Positions 17,163 through 24,035 of a DNA stretch of 31,532 bases are shown here, one piece after another. The notes beneath the pieces are model-generated. The model was not told the DNA's origin and ran no database searches. It saw only the letters and a list, made by a program, of their open reading frames with translations. The stretch is from a virus. Within the stretch, counting starts at the first letter, position 1; every line of letters begins with the position of its first letter. The translations under genes and the position numbers were made by a program. The stretch is from IMG/VR virus record IMGVR_UViG_3300045912_000635, positions 1 to 31,532 of that record. The stretch is one strand, 5' to 3'.

Positions 17163-18689
17163 ATGTCAACAATAGGAAAAAATTTATCATTCGTAAAAAG
17201 AAAGCTAGCTCAAGAGCGTACACCAAATGTCATTTCTCGAACCGTCGTGTACATGCATCAGGCTACCGGCTTCTCAACGCTCATAGATCTTAACTCCCTA
17301 AACCTACCCTCAGAAGCCGCTGCTAACGGGTTTGCTAACCCAGGTCTTGACAATATTCCTTTTCTTGTTTTGTTTCGACAAAACGTAAAAATCGAATCAT
17401 CTTATAAGGGGGAGTTGGTAGATTATCAAGACTACATAATTACAAACAATACACAGATAAATCTACTTTCGCCTAACACTACTGAGCCTGGCGAAATCTT
17501 CGTTATTACTTTAAATCTTCCTAACAACGTAGATGTTAAAAGTTTGCTAGATAACCTAAATACCCCATTGTTCTCTTTAAATCAGGCTCTTTATGGGGTT
17601 AATTCATTATTAAAATTTAGTGCTTCTAATCTAGGTACTCAGGTTTTAAGCATACTTGATTATGTTGCGGATAAGAATAAGGATGAGCAGCAAAACTCTA
17701 ATCAGACAAGCGAGTTTGTTACGGCTCTAACTTCTGGCGTTAGCTTTGCTTTTGCCGGCGGCGTTCTCCTCCCAGATGGTAGGGTATTTTGTGTTCCTTA
17801 TGGCGCATCAAACGGTAAAATCTACGATCCTGTAACTAATACCCAAACCACCACAGCTTTAACTTCTGGTGTTAGCTTTGCTTTTTTTGGCGGTGTTCTC
17901 CTCCCAGACGGCAGAGTATTCTGCGTTCCCCATGTTGCCTCAAACGGTAAGATCTACGATCCTGTAACTAATACCCAATCTACCACGGCTTTAACTGGTG
18001 GTAGCGCTGCTTTTTTAGGCGGCGTCCTCCTTCCAGATGGTAGGGTATTCTGTGTTCCTTATAGCGCATCAAACGGAAAAATATACGATCCTGTAACCAA
18101 TACTCAAACCACCACAGCTTTAACTGGTGGTGTTAGCGATGCTTTTGTCGGCGGCGTACTTCTTCCAGACGGAAGAGTGTTCTGTGTTCCTCTTAACGCC
18201 TCAAACGGTAAAATCTACGATCCTGTAACTAATACTCAAACCACCACAGCTTTGACTGGTGGAAGCCTTTCTTTTGTCGGCGGTACCCTCCTTCCAGATG
18301 GAAGAATATTCTGTGTTCCTGCCAACGCCTCAAACGCTAAGATCTACGATCCTGCAAACGACACTCAATTTACCACAGCTTTAACTGGTAGTGGTAGCGA
18401 TGCTTTTTTAGGCAGTATCCTCATTCCCGACGGCAGAGTATTCTGTGTTCCTCGTAATGCCTCAAACGGGAAAATCTACGACCCCGTAACTAACACACAA
18501 TCTACCACGGCTTTAACTGGTGGTAGTAATGCTTTTTCTGGCGGTGTTCTTCTCCCAGACGGCAGAGTGTTTTGTGTTCCTCGTGACGCCTCAAACGGTA
18601 AAATATTGAATGGAAGTTTTAGTAAGGAAACAAATCGGTTTCAATTCCCTATTAATTTGCTTCTTTCGTCCTTTTTAAACAAGTTTTAA
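17163..18689 (+). CDS. Seven-repeat Kelch-like propeller protein C with long N-terminal domain
   Basis: 508 residues, starting 12 bases after B. The first ~185 residues form a separate domain: a basic start, S-R-T-V-V-Y-M-H-Q-A-T-G-F-S, a beta-rich section with P-G-E-I-F-V-I-T-L-N-L-P, then a leucine-rich helical part (V-L-S-I-L-D-Y-V-A-D). This is probably the virion anchor or oligomerisation part that A and B lack. After T-S-E-F come seven Kelch-like repeats (about 186-482). Repeat 5 reads L-S-F in place of x-A-F. The end N-R-F-Q-F-P...S-S-F-L-N-K-F matches B. It is last in the plus-strand arm, directly before a strong terminator. Confidence 0.75.
   Translation: MSTIGKNLSFVKRKLAQERTPNVISRTVVYMHQATGFSTLIDLNSLNLPSEAAANGFANPGLDNIPFLVLFRQNVKIESSYKGELVDYQDYIITNNTQINLLSPNTTEPGEIFVITLNLPNNVDVKSLLDNLNTPLFSLNQALYGVNSLLKFSASNLGTQVLSILDYVADKNKDEQQNSNQTSEFVTALTSGVSFAFAGGVLLPDGRVFCVPYGASNGKIYDPVTNTQTTTALTSGVSFAFFGGVLLPDGRVFCVPHVASNGKIYDPVTNTQSTTALTGGSAAFLGGVLLPDGRVFCVPYSASNGKIYDPVTNTQTTTALTGGVSDAFVGGVLLPDGRVFCVPLNASNGKIYDPVTNTQTTTALTGGSLSFVGGTLLPDGRIFCVPANASNAKIYDPANDTQFTTALTGSGSDAFLGSILIPDGRVFCVPRNASNGKIYDPVTNTQSTTALTGGSNAFSGGVLLPDGRVFCVPRDASNGKILNGSFSKETNRFQFPINLLLSSFLNKF
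17718..18608 (+). repeat. Seven tandem coding repeats in propeller C
   Basis: Seven in-frame units of 126-132 bases, the third array of the same family, bringing the total to 21 blades in three genes. Unit lengths vary by one or two codons at the G-G/S-G turn only. Confidence 0.9.
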
Positions 18690-18707
18690 CAATTTTTATT
18701 GTTAACA

Positions 18708-18733
18708 AAACCCCACCTGATTAGGTGGGGTTT
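18708..18733. terminator. Strong bidirectional intrinsic terminator
   Basis: AAACCCCACCT (18708-18718) pairs perfectly with AGGTGGGGTTT (18723-18733) around a GATT loop, an 11-bp GC-rich stem with A/T flanks on both sides. It lies between two convergent genes (ends at 18689 and 18753), so it can stop transcription from both arms. A weaker AACAAT/ATTGTT hairpin (18688-18703) precedes it. Confidence 0.9.
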
Positions 18734-18752
18734 ATAAACATCTTATTTATTT

Positions 18753-19754
18753 TTAGTTATTTTTAGCTTTTTGATATATCTCCCACACCGCATCTTTAAT
18801 ATGCGCACTGGCTCTTTTACTTTCCTTAAAAAGTTTTTTAGATGATGCTGCCTCTTTTACCTGACTAAAAAAAGCGTGCACAACATTCGGCATATCGCCA
18901 GGTTCATTTCCAAGCATAGCCTCAAACAGATCGTTTCTTACAGGAACGCTTTCGTTTACCTTTTTCATGGGAATTCTTATCCACCATCTATCTCCAAAAA
19001 TTTCGCGATGCGCCCAAAGAGCTTTCATAGTTATGTCTCTTACATACCACAAACCGTCTTTCGGATAGATTGCAGGCCACCAGGCCCAATACCAGCCTCC
19101 CATAAGTAGCCAATGAGCCCAAAACACGAATTTAAAAAATAAGCTTTTTTGAGAGGCTAAAGCAAATAAACTACTTGAAGTATAAAACTGAGGACCTGCT
19201 GCAGGCTGTCCTAAACTCCACGTATCACTGTCAGGACAGTAATTAATACCAAAATTATTACAGCGGTTAGAAACGTCACCTTTATTGACTTCATCCCAAG
19301 ACCTAGTGCCTAAATACTTTAAATAATTCCATGCTACTTTTTCTATGGTTTTTTGACTTCTTTGTTCGGAAGGGACCAAAGAATAGGCGAATGCCCAAGC
19401 TACAACACAATCTCCAGAAACTTTGCGCATGTTAAGCGTAGCGTCGTCTCTGATAGCCCGAGCAAAATTGCCATCACCATCTACTAAAAGACTCAGCCCC
19501 AAAGCTTGAACGAATCCGTACTGAGTAAGAGCGCCATGGTCATCGTCGTTATCAAGTAAAAGGCCATCAAATCTAGTAGCTTTACCTGTTTCAAAATCAG
19601 GCTCCCAATGCATCGGATTAGTTTTTTCAACCTTTTTAAAAATAGCAATACGCCAGTAAAGCCAAATTAAGGGATACACAACATAGACAATAAGTTGAAA
19701 AGGTAGGCCAACTAACAGGAATGTGAGCCATCTAATGATAGGGGTTTTGTTCAT
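18753..19754 (-). CDS. Membrane-anchored protein of unknown function
   Basis: 333 residues, GGAGG about nine bases before ATG. The N-terminus is strongly hydrophobic (about 8-38: R-W-L-T-F-L-L-V-G-L-P-F then V-V-Y-P-L-I-W-L-Y-W), one or two membrane segments. The next ~170 residues are soluble in character, with D-N-D-D-D-H-G-A-L and four cysteines, including C-N-N-F and N-Y-C-P-D. A second tryptophan-rich hydrophobic patch lies around 205-232 (W-A-H-W-L-L-M-G-G-W-Y-W-A-W-W). The C-terminus is basic and helical. I do not recognise the family. It is last in the minus-strand series. A role in the host inner membrane, such as exclusion, lysis timing or metabolism, is possible but unsupported. 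Confidence 0.7.
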   Translation of the reverse strand: MNKTPIIRWLTFLLVGLPFQLIVYVVYPLIWLYWRIAIFKKVEKTNPMHWEPDFETGKATRFDGLLLDNDDDHGALTQYGFVQALGLSLLVDGDGNFARAIRDDATLNMRKVSGDCVVAWAFAYSLVPSEQRSQKTIEKVAWNYLKYLGTRSWDEVNKGDVSNRCNNFGINYCPDSDTWSLGQPAAGPQFYTSSSLFALASQKSLFFKFVFWAHWLLMGGWYWAWWPAIYPKDGLWYVRDITMKALWAHREIFGDRWWIRIPMKKVNESVPVRNDLFEAMLGNEPGDMPNVVHAFFSQVKEAASSKKLFKESKRASAHIKDAVWEIYQKAKNN

Positions 19755-19783
19755 AGGGCATGTCCTCCATACCCTAAAGATTG

Positions 19784-20431
19784 CTACCAGCCCATGGCCT
19801 CAGCCGTAGCCGGATATTCTTTCTTAAATATCTCTTTTGCTGCCAAAGCTATGTCCATATGCTCTTTTTGGGTGCCATTGCCGCTCCGAAGTTCGATATA
19901 ATGGAGCCAGGAGCGTGCGTTCCCTGTCATGTAAAGCTTGGTTTCGGTTGATAATGGAAGCAGAAATCTTGCCTGCTCCTTGGCAATGCCACGTTTTAAC
20001 GCCTCTTCGTAGAGCCTGCTTGATTGAAGCATAACCTGGGTCTGCGCATCTGTGAACCAGTTTTTGTCCTCTTCACTCATATTGTCAATAGAGTTCTGAC
20101 GGTTCTTTTGGTCTTGGCTTCGTGCGTCGTAGTAGATGAAGTTTGTAGCCTGGGCATAGCGTTGCGAAAATTCTTGAAAAACAAATGATCGGTGCCTTAA
20201 GATCTGGGCGGCAATAGCTCGCGATGTCACGATCTCAAGCGTCATGTGAACGTGCTCAAAAGGCGACCAGTGCTTGTTTTTGGCTAGATACTTAAGAAGT
20301 TTAGGGGCTGTCTCCGTGTTCATCTGATTCGATGGATTTGAGACACGTGCAACGTATGACACAATATCCTCAGACATTAATCCGTCAAGTTCGTTTACGC
20401 CCTTAGTAATCGCTACAAGCTTTACGCTCAT
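19784..20431 (-). CDS. thyX: Flavin-dependent thymidylate synthase ThyX
   Basis: 215 residues, usual ThyX size. The diagnostic R-H-R-x7-S motif is present as R79-H80-R81...S89 (R-H-R-S-F-V-F-Q-E-F-S-Q-R). Also typical are W-S-P-F-E-H near residues 55-60 and N-A-R-S-W-L-H-Y-I-E-L-R near 171-182. ThyX makes dTMP from dUMP using methylene-tetrahydrofolate, FAD and NADPH, so it feeds phage DNA synthesis without dihydrofolate reductase. AGAGGAATAAG precedes the ATG. It overlaps the stop of the upstream small gene by four bases. Confidence 0.95.
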   Translation of the reverse strand: MSVKLVAITKGVNELDGLMSEDIVSYVARVSNPSNQMNTETAPKLLKYLAKNKHWSPFEHVHMTLEIVTSRAIAAQILRHRSFVFQEFSQRYAQATNFIYYDARSQDQKNRQNSIDNMSEEDKNWFTDAQTQVMLQSSRLYEEALKRGIAKEQARFLLPLSTETKLYMTGNARSWLHYIELRSGNGTQKEHMDIALAAKEIFKKEYPATAEAMGW

Positions 20432-20661
20432 CTTATTCCTCTTTTTTCTTCAAGTTTAGTTGTTTTGCCTTCCATCTCTTTCGTTATGGCTCCACCTGTT
20501 GCAATATTTACTGACTGTCTACCAAAAGCAGAGCTATGACTATTGCGTGGATCAAGACTATACGCAAAATCACGGAGATTCTTTGCTCCATCTTTCGTCG
20601 GTCTGCCTGCCCACTCATTAACCGCATCAATCAGCTTTATCAGTTTGTCCTTGTCCGTCAT
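20428..20661 (-). CDS. Small protein of unknown function (start revised to internal ATG)
   Basis: 77 residues beginning M-T-D-K-D-K-L. A longer frame reaches 20733, but its extra 24 residues are an arginine/lysine-rich shadow of the neighbouring acidic gene. ATG 20661 has a strong GAGGAGG nine bases upstream, so it is preferred. The protein has a helical start (L-I-K-L-I-D-A-V-N-E-W-A-G-R-P) and a charged end. It is not recognised. It overlaps the upstream gene by 35 bases and ThyX by four, so it is translationally coupled to both. Confidence 0.6.
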   Translation of the reverse strand: MTDKDKLIKLIDAVNEWAGRPTKDGAKNLRDFAYSLDPRNSHSSAFGRQSVNIATGGAITKEMEGKTTKLEEKRGIR

Positions 20662-21055
20662 CGAACTGATCCTCCTCAGAAATTTCTTCCATGTCTTCTT
20701 CCGTGACCGTCTCTTCTTCAACCTCAGTAACAATTTCTGATCTAACCCCGTATGTCGCTTCTATAGCCATATCGCGAATAGGGCTTAGTAGATCTTTAAT
20801 ATCCCTTAAAAGGTCGTCACTCTCTTCACCCTCAACAAGGGCTGCATGCTCTAAGGCTTCGTGTCTATATTCTTCGCCGATATGGAACCAACCGATGGCA
20901 CTATCACGGTCTTCTGAACTAAAATATGCCGCAATTTCAAAAGCTACATACGCCCTTGCCGCCCATTTCTTTGCGGTGTCAATTTGAATATCCTCCATCG
21001 ACTTTTCTTGCAGCTCTTTACGGGCCGCCTCTACGTAACTAAATTCAATCTTCAT
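20627..21055 (-). CDS. Helical protein with very acidic tail, unknown function
   Basis: 142 residues, AGGAG six bases before ATG. The first ~95 residues are helical (A-R-A-Y-V-A-F-E-I-A-A-Y-F, G-W-F-H-I-G-E-E-Y-R-H-E-A-L-E-H-A-A-L). The last ~35 are strongly acidic (E-V-E-E-E-T-V-T-E-E-D-M-E-E-I-S-E-E-D). Acidic tails of this kind can mimic DNA or regulate a partner, but I do not recognise the family. The histidine/glutamate-rich helix might suggest a metal-binding bundle, which is weak. Confidence 0.6.
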   Translation of the reverse strand: MKIEFSYVEAARKELQEKSMEDIQIDTAKKWAARAYVAFEIAAYFSSEDRDSAIGWFHIGEEYRHEALEHAALVEGEESDDLLRDIKDLLSPIRDMAIEATYGVRSEIVTEVEEETVTEEDMEEISEEDQFDDGQGQTDKAD

Positions 21056-21056
21056 T

Positions 21057-22079
21057 TTAGCTCCTATCCGCTTTAAGGATACGCTGGACCATCTCCTGCG
21101 TCATCTCGTTAGTGTTTGCCAAGTTGATACGTACAGACTGATAATCTGCGCCACATTCACTGCCAGGAGTGAATTCAATCTTGGCTCTCTTAAATAACTC
21201 TTCCATCTTATCATCGGTTCTGAAAAAAGCAAACATCCCGAAGTTAGAAATCTCGTCCTGACCAAAAATGTGTTTAAGTTTGAGCACCTCTTCCCTGTTC
21301 ATGTCAATAAGGTTTCTGGATTGTAAAAAATACGTAATAAGCCTGTTTTCGTCAGACAAAATCTCTTTTGCTACGTACTGGCTCGGGTAGCTAACACCAC
21401 ACACAGAATTCTTGCTATATAGTTCGATACGTCTATGGATTTCGTCTATATCGGTTGCTGTCCAGCCAAGCCTAATGCCGTTAATACCGGTAAGCTTTGA
21501 CAGGCTTCCGCAAAAGATTTTATGTCCAGGTACGTTACTGACACCGAACGGGATTCCATATGTAGGAGTGTGATAGGCGGCATCCCAGATAATTTTGTCG
21601 GTGTTTAACTCCTGACCGATGCCGATCTGGCCCATAGGGTTTGAAGGGCTGTCAACAATAGCTAAGCAGCTCTTAGTATGGGGCATGCCCCATGTTCGAT
21701 GGACGTAGGGAGTGAGCGCGATCATTGTAGGGTATCTAGGGTAGTAAAGATTTCGCGTGCTAACGCTAACAGTACGAGCATCTGACAGTGCGTAGATGGA
21801 TGCGTTCACAGCATGGGTACACCCTGCGGTAACGGAAATGTTTTTGTAGGTGTGGCCAGTGAGATCTGCAGTGAGCTTTCTTAGCATTTCCACAAGCTCT
21901 GCATCACCAGTATACGGAGGATAGCCGTATCTTTCTAGCGGCATTGTCTGTAAATTGCTTAGGTTTTTGTAGATCGATAGGATCTTTTTCCTTAAGCCCC
22001 TGGTGTCGCCCCAACCAAAATCCAAAACTTCCAAAGTTTCACCTTCCTGTTCGTCTCTAAATTCTTTTATTTTTCCCAT
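21057..22079 (-). CDS. PLP-dependent aminotransferase, class I/II fold
   Basis: 340 residues, slightly short for the fold. Family hallmarks appear in order: T-A-G-C-T-H-A-V-N (84-92, cofactor-phosphate loop), S-P-S-N-P-M-G (144-150, equivalent of N-P-x-N-P-T-G), W-D-A-A-Y-H (165-170, aspartate for the pyridine nitrogen), and G-S-L-S-K195-L-T-G with G-I-R203-L-G-W after it (Schiff-base lysine and substrate arginine region). It should transfer amino groups or carry out a related PLP reaction; the substrate is unknown. There is no Shine-Dalgarno element. The ATG follows the CYTH stop by one base, so translation is coupled. Unusual cargo for a phage. Confidence 0.85.
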   Translation of the reverse strand: MGKIKEFRDEQEGETLEVLDFGWGDTRGLRKKILSIYKNLSNLQTMPLERYGYPPYTGDAELVEMLRKLTADLTGHTYKNISVTAGCTHAVNASIYALSDARTVSVSTRNLYYPRYPTMIALTPYVHRTWGMPHTKSCLAIVDSPSNPMGQIGIGQELNTDKIIWDAAYHTPTYGIPFGVSNVPGHKIFCGSLSKLTGINGIRLGWTATDIDEIHRRIELYSKNSVCGVSYPSQYVAKEILSDENRLITYFLQSRNLIDMNREEVLKLKHIFGQDEISNFGMFAFFRTDDKMEELFKRAKIEFTPGSECGADYQSVRINLANTNEMTQEMVQRILKADRS

Positions 22080-22080
22080 A

Positions 22081-22650
22081 TTAATCTTTACGGTATATTT
22101 CCCAAAGGCTTCTTCTCATTCGTTTTTGGGCATTTAGCCCTAAGGAAGCCAACAACTTTTCGTATTTTACAATAATTTCTCTAGCCTGCTCTTCTGAAAT
22201 ATCAAGATTCTCATTTACCTCAATCTCTATAAAATTTGCAGATTTTTTATTTTCATCCAAAACGGTATAAAAAACCACATCAGCATCCTCAAAGAAATAT
22301 ATATCGCAAATCTTATAAACAGAAAAGTTTTTCTTATAGCCTAGGCCTTCACAAAAAGCCTGAATAGTATTGAGGTCATTAGAATCAACCCTTAAATTAA
22401 CCTCTGTTCTAACGACGTTGTTTCCGTTGGTTGTTTTCTTTTTAAACGTAAGCTCAGACCTTTTAGTTTTATCGGTCTCAGGAGGCATTCGGTATCGGAT
22501 AAACTCGTCATCTTTAGAATAGTAGATATCGGTAGACTCTACATATAAAAAGGATTTGGGAGACATAGATCTTAACAAGTTTTTAAACTTAATACGATCT
22601 ATATCTGAGGCATCATACTTTGTTTCTATTTCTAGAAATTTTTTAGACAT
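22081..22650 (-). CDS. CYTH-domain protein (adenylate cyclase class IV / triphosphatase superfamily)
   Basis: 189 residues. The defining E-x-E-x-K motif is at the N-terminus (E7-I-E9-T-K11). Further alternating charged strands follow: F-I-R-Y-R-M, S-E-L-T-F-K-K-K, V-V-R-T-E-V-N-L-R-V, and a late F-I-E-I-E-V with the metal-binding glutamates. This is the tunnel fold of class IV adenylate cyclases, thiamine triphosphatases and inorganic triphosphatases. It acts on a triphosphate substrate; which one cannot be told. A GAGGG element precedes the ATG, and the start overlaps the metallopeptidase end by eight bases. The aminotransferase follows after one base. Confidence 0.8.
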   Translation of the reverse strand: MSKKFLEIETKYDASDIDRIKFKNLLRSMSPKSFLYVESTDIYYSKDDEFIRYRMPPETDKTKRSELTFKKKTTNGNNVVRTEVNLRVDSNDLNTIQAFCEGLGYKKNFSVYKICDIYFFEDADVVFYTVLDENKKSANFIEIEVNENLDISEEQAREIIVKYEKLLASLGLNAQKRMRRSLWEIYRKD

Positions 22651-23176
22651 ATTTTCCCTCGTGCTTTTCTTTTATCATCTTCCATTTTTCTTTCTTTTCA
22701 CGACCTTTAGGGAAATGTCCTGTTTTGTAAAAAACCTCATAAATCCATACGTCAAACTCTCTCTGGGCGTGTAGTTTCCAGATAGGGAACTTCATGTCGG
22801 TGTCTTTGTAGATAGTTTCCCACCACTGGGAGCTTGCAAGTTCTACCTCGTATATTTTCTTGCGTAGTTTTTTTGGTGTTGGCCGGTTGCGGTCTTCTGT
22901 TTCTACAAGATTTTGAACTGATATGGCTTCTTCAAACTTTAAATCTGGTTGACGGTTCTTCTCATGAATAAACCAGACGTGATGCCCGATCTCATGGATA
23001 AGAGAAAGGATAGTGTCCGTTTTTGAGTCTTGCTTGTTTGTAAATATGGTAATTTCAGTGCCATCAATGGTCCACTCAGCAGCAGCATCGTCACTGTTTT
23101 TACGAGAAAATACGACCCTTACGCCAAGTCCTTTGGCATAATGGACAAGTCTTTCAATTTCCTTGTCTCTAATCAT
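22643..23176 (-). CDS. HExxH zinc metallopeptidase-like protein
   Basis: 177 residues. The zinc motif is H61-E62-I-G-H65 in a hydrophobic helix (I-L-S-L-I-H-E-I-G-H-H-V-W-F), preceded by a strand like that of ImmA/IrrE-type or small soluble gluzincin peptidases. The third ligand is not obvious; candidates are glutamates in E-V-E-L-A-S-S-Q-W-W or R-E-F-D-V-W. The C-terminus is lysine-rich. It may cleave a host regulator or process a phage protein. It has no signal peptide, so it acts in the cytoplasm. It follows the primase gene by one base. Confidence 0.65.
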   Translation of the reverse strand: MIRDKEIERLVHYAKGLGVRVVFSRKNSDDAAAEWTIDGTEITIFTNKQDSKTDTILSLIHEIGHHVWFIHEKNRQPDLKFEEAISVQNLVETEDRNRPTPKKLRKKIYEVELASSQWWETIYKDTDMKFPIWKLHAQREFDVWIYEVFYKTGHFPKGREKKEKWKMIKEKHEGKYV

Positions 23177-23177
23177 A

Positions 23178-24035
23178 TTATTTCCTAGCTTTCTTTACAC
23201 CGCTTTTTACGGCTGTTTCCCATTCACGTCTAGTAAAGTCCCTTTCTTCTTGAAAGAAACCGCTTAATACAGCTATTGTATCATCTTCTGTCCAACCAAG
23301 CAAGCCACATTGTAAACCTATGGCAAACCACCGATTATTCCGACCCTTAGACCTATCTATACCAAACTCAAGCTCGTTTTGAGCCCATTCAGGAAGATTT
23401 AAAATATCTAAAGGCTTATCGGAGGGTATACTTCTTTCTGGCTTTTGAGGGGCAAGACCAGGGTATTGGGACAGCCAGGTTGTAAGTTCTTCAAGGTCAA
23501 TCCTACCCTTAACGTCGATCATCCTCATCTCGTTTCCGTTACGGTAGTTTCCTGCCATACGGATGCTTCTAGATGGGTTTTTTGTCTGTTGGTCAGCCCT
23601 CATCATTACGGCCAGTATCCACTCGGCATAGTGACGCCATATGTTATAGCTTGGAAGAGGCTTAGACAGGGTTATAGCAAAGTGTAAGCTCTTTCCGCCT
23701 GAAAAAACACAGACGGAATAGGGCATCTTCATATCCTTGACGTACCGAAACTGCTCGCCAAGGTCACCGTCGTCAAGTTCAACCATGAAGGTTCGGTAGG
23801 CTGTGACGTTTTCGTCTCTTCTGGCTCCGTTTATAGGGTTTATAGCAACCAAGAGTATGTCGTCTGCGGTACAAAATCTTGGCTGCATTTTTTCTGTTTG
23901 AGGTTTAAGGACAAAAGACCCCATAGCGATCTCAGATAACGGGATACTCATCCACCCGTAGCCATCTGGAGAAACGCAAACCTGCTCATCAGGCTCAAAC
24001 AATATGTCGAGGAGCTTTTGTCCACTTGGGTTCAT
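23178..24035 (-). CDS. Primase of the archaeo-eukaryotic (PrimPol) superfamily
   Basis: 285 residues. The core has F-M-V-E86-L-D88-D-G (motif I acidic pair), V-F-S-G-G-K-S-L-H118-F (motif II, the s-G-G-x-s-x-H loop), and R-S-I-R-M-A-G-N-Y-R-N-G (157-167, motif III region). The C-terminal ~80 residues (W-F-A-I-G-L-Q-C-G, D-D-T-I-A-V-L-S-G-F-F) look like the helical accessory domain often found after such cores. It should lay primers for replication, as T4 gp61 does but with an unrelated fold. Its ATG shares a base with the preceding stop, and the helicase is two genes upstream, so the pair likely works as a primosome. Confidence 0.75.
   Translation of the reverse strand: MNPSGQKLLDILFEPDEQVCVSPDGYGWMSIPLSEIAMGSFVLKPQTEKMQPRFCTADDILLVAINPINGARRDENVTAYRTFMVELDDGDLGEQFRYVKDMKMPYSVCVFSGGKSLHFAITLSKPLPSYNIWRHYAEWILAVMMRADQQTKNPSRSIRMAGNYRNGNEMRMIDVKGRIDLEELTTWLSQYPGLAPQKPERSIPSDKPLDILNLPEWAQNELEFGIDRSKGRNNRWFAIGLQCGLLGWTEDDTIAVLSGFFQEERDFTRREWETAVKSGVKKARK

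Noticed and set aside
13735-18608. Regularly spaced repeats that might be taken for a CRISPR array
   Set aside because: Units are about 128 bp, contiguous, in frame and translated into a conserved protein repeat; there are no short repeats with unique spacers.
20662-20733. N-terminal extension of the small gene before ThyX
   Set aside because: The extra 24 residues are an R/K-rich shadow of the acidic neighbour; ATG 20661 has the strong ribosome site.
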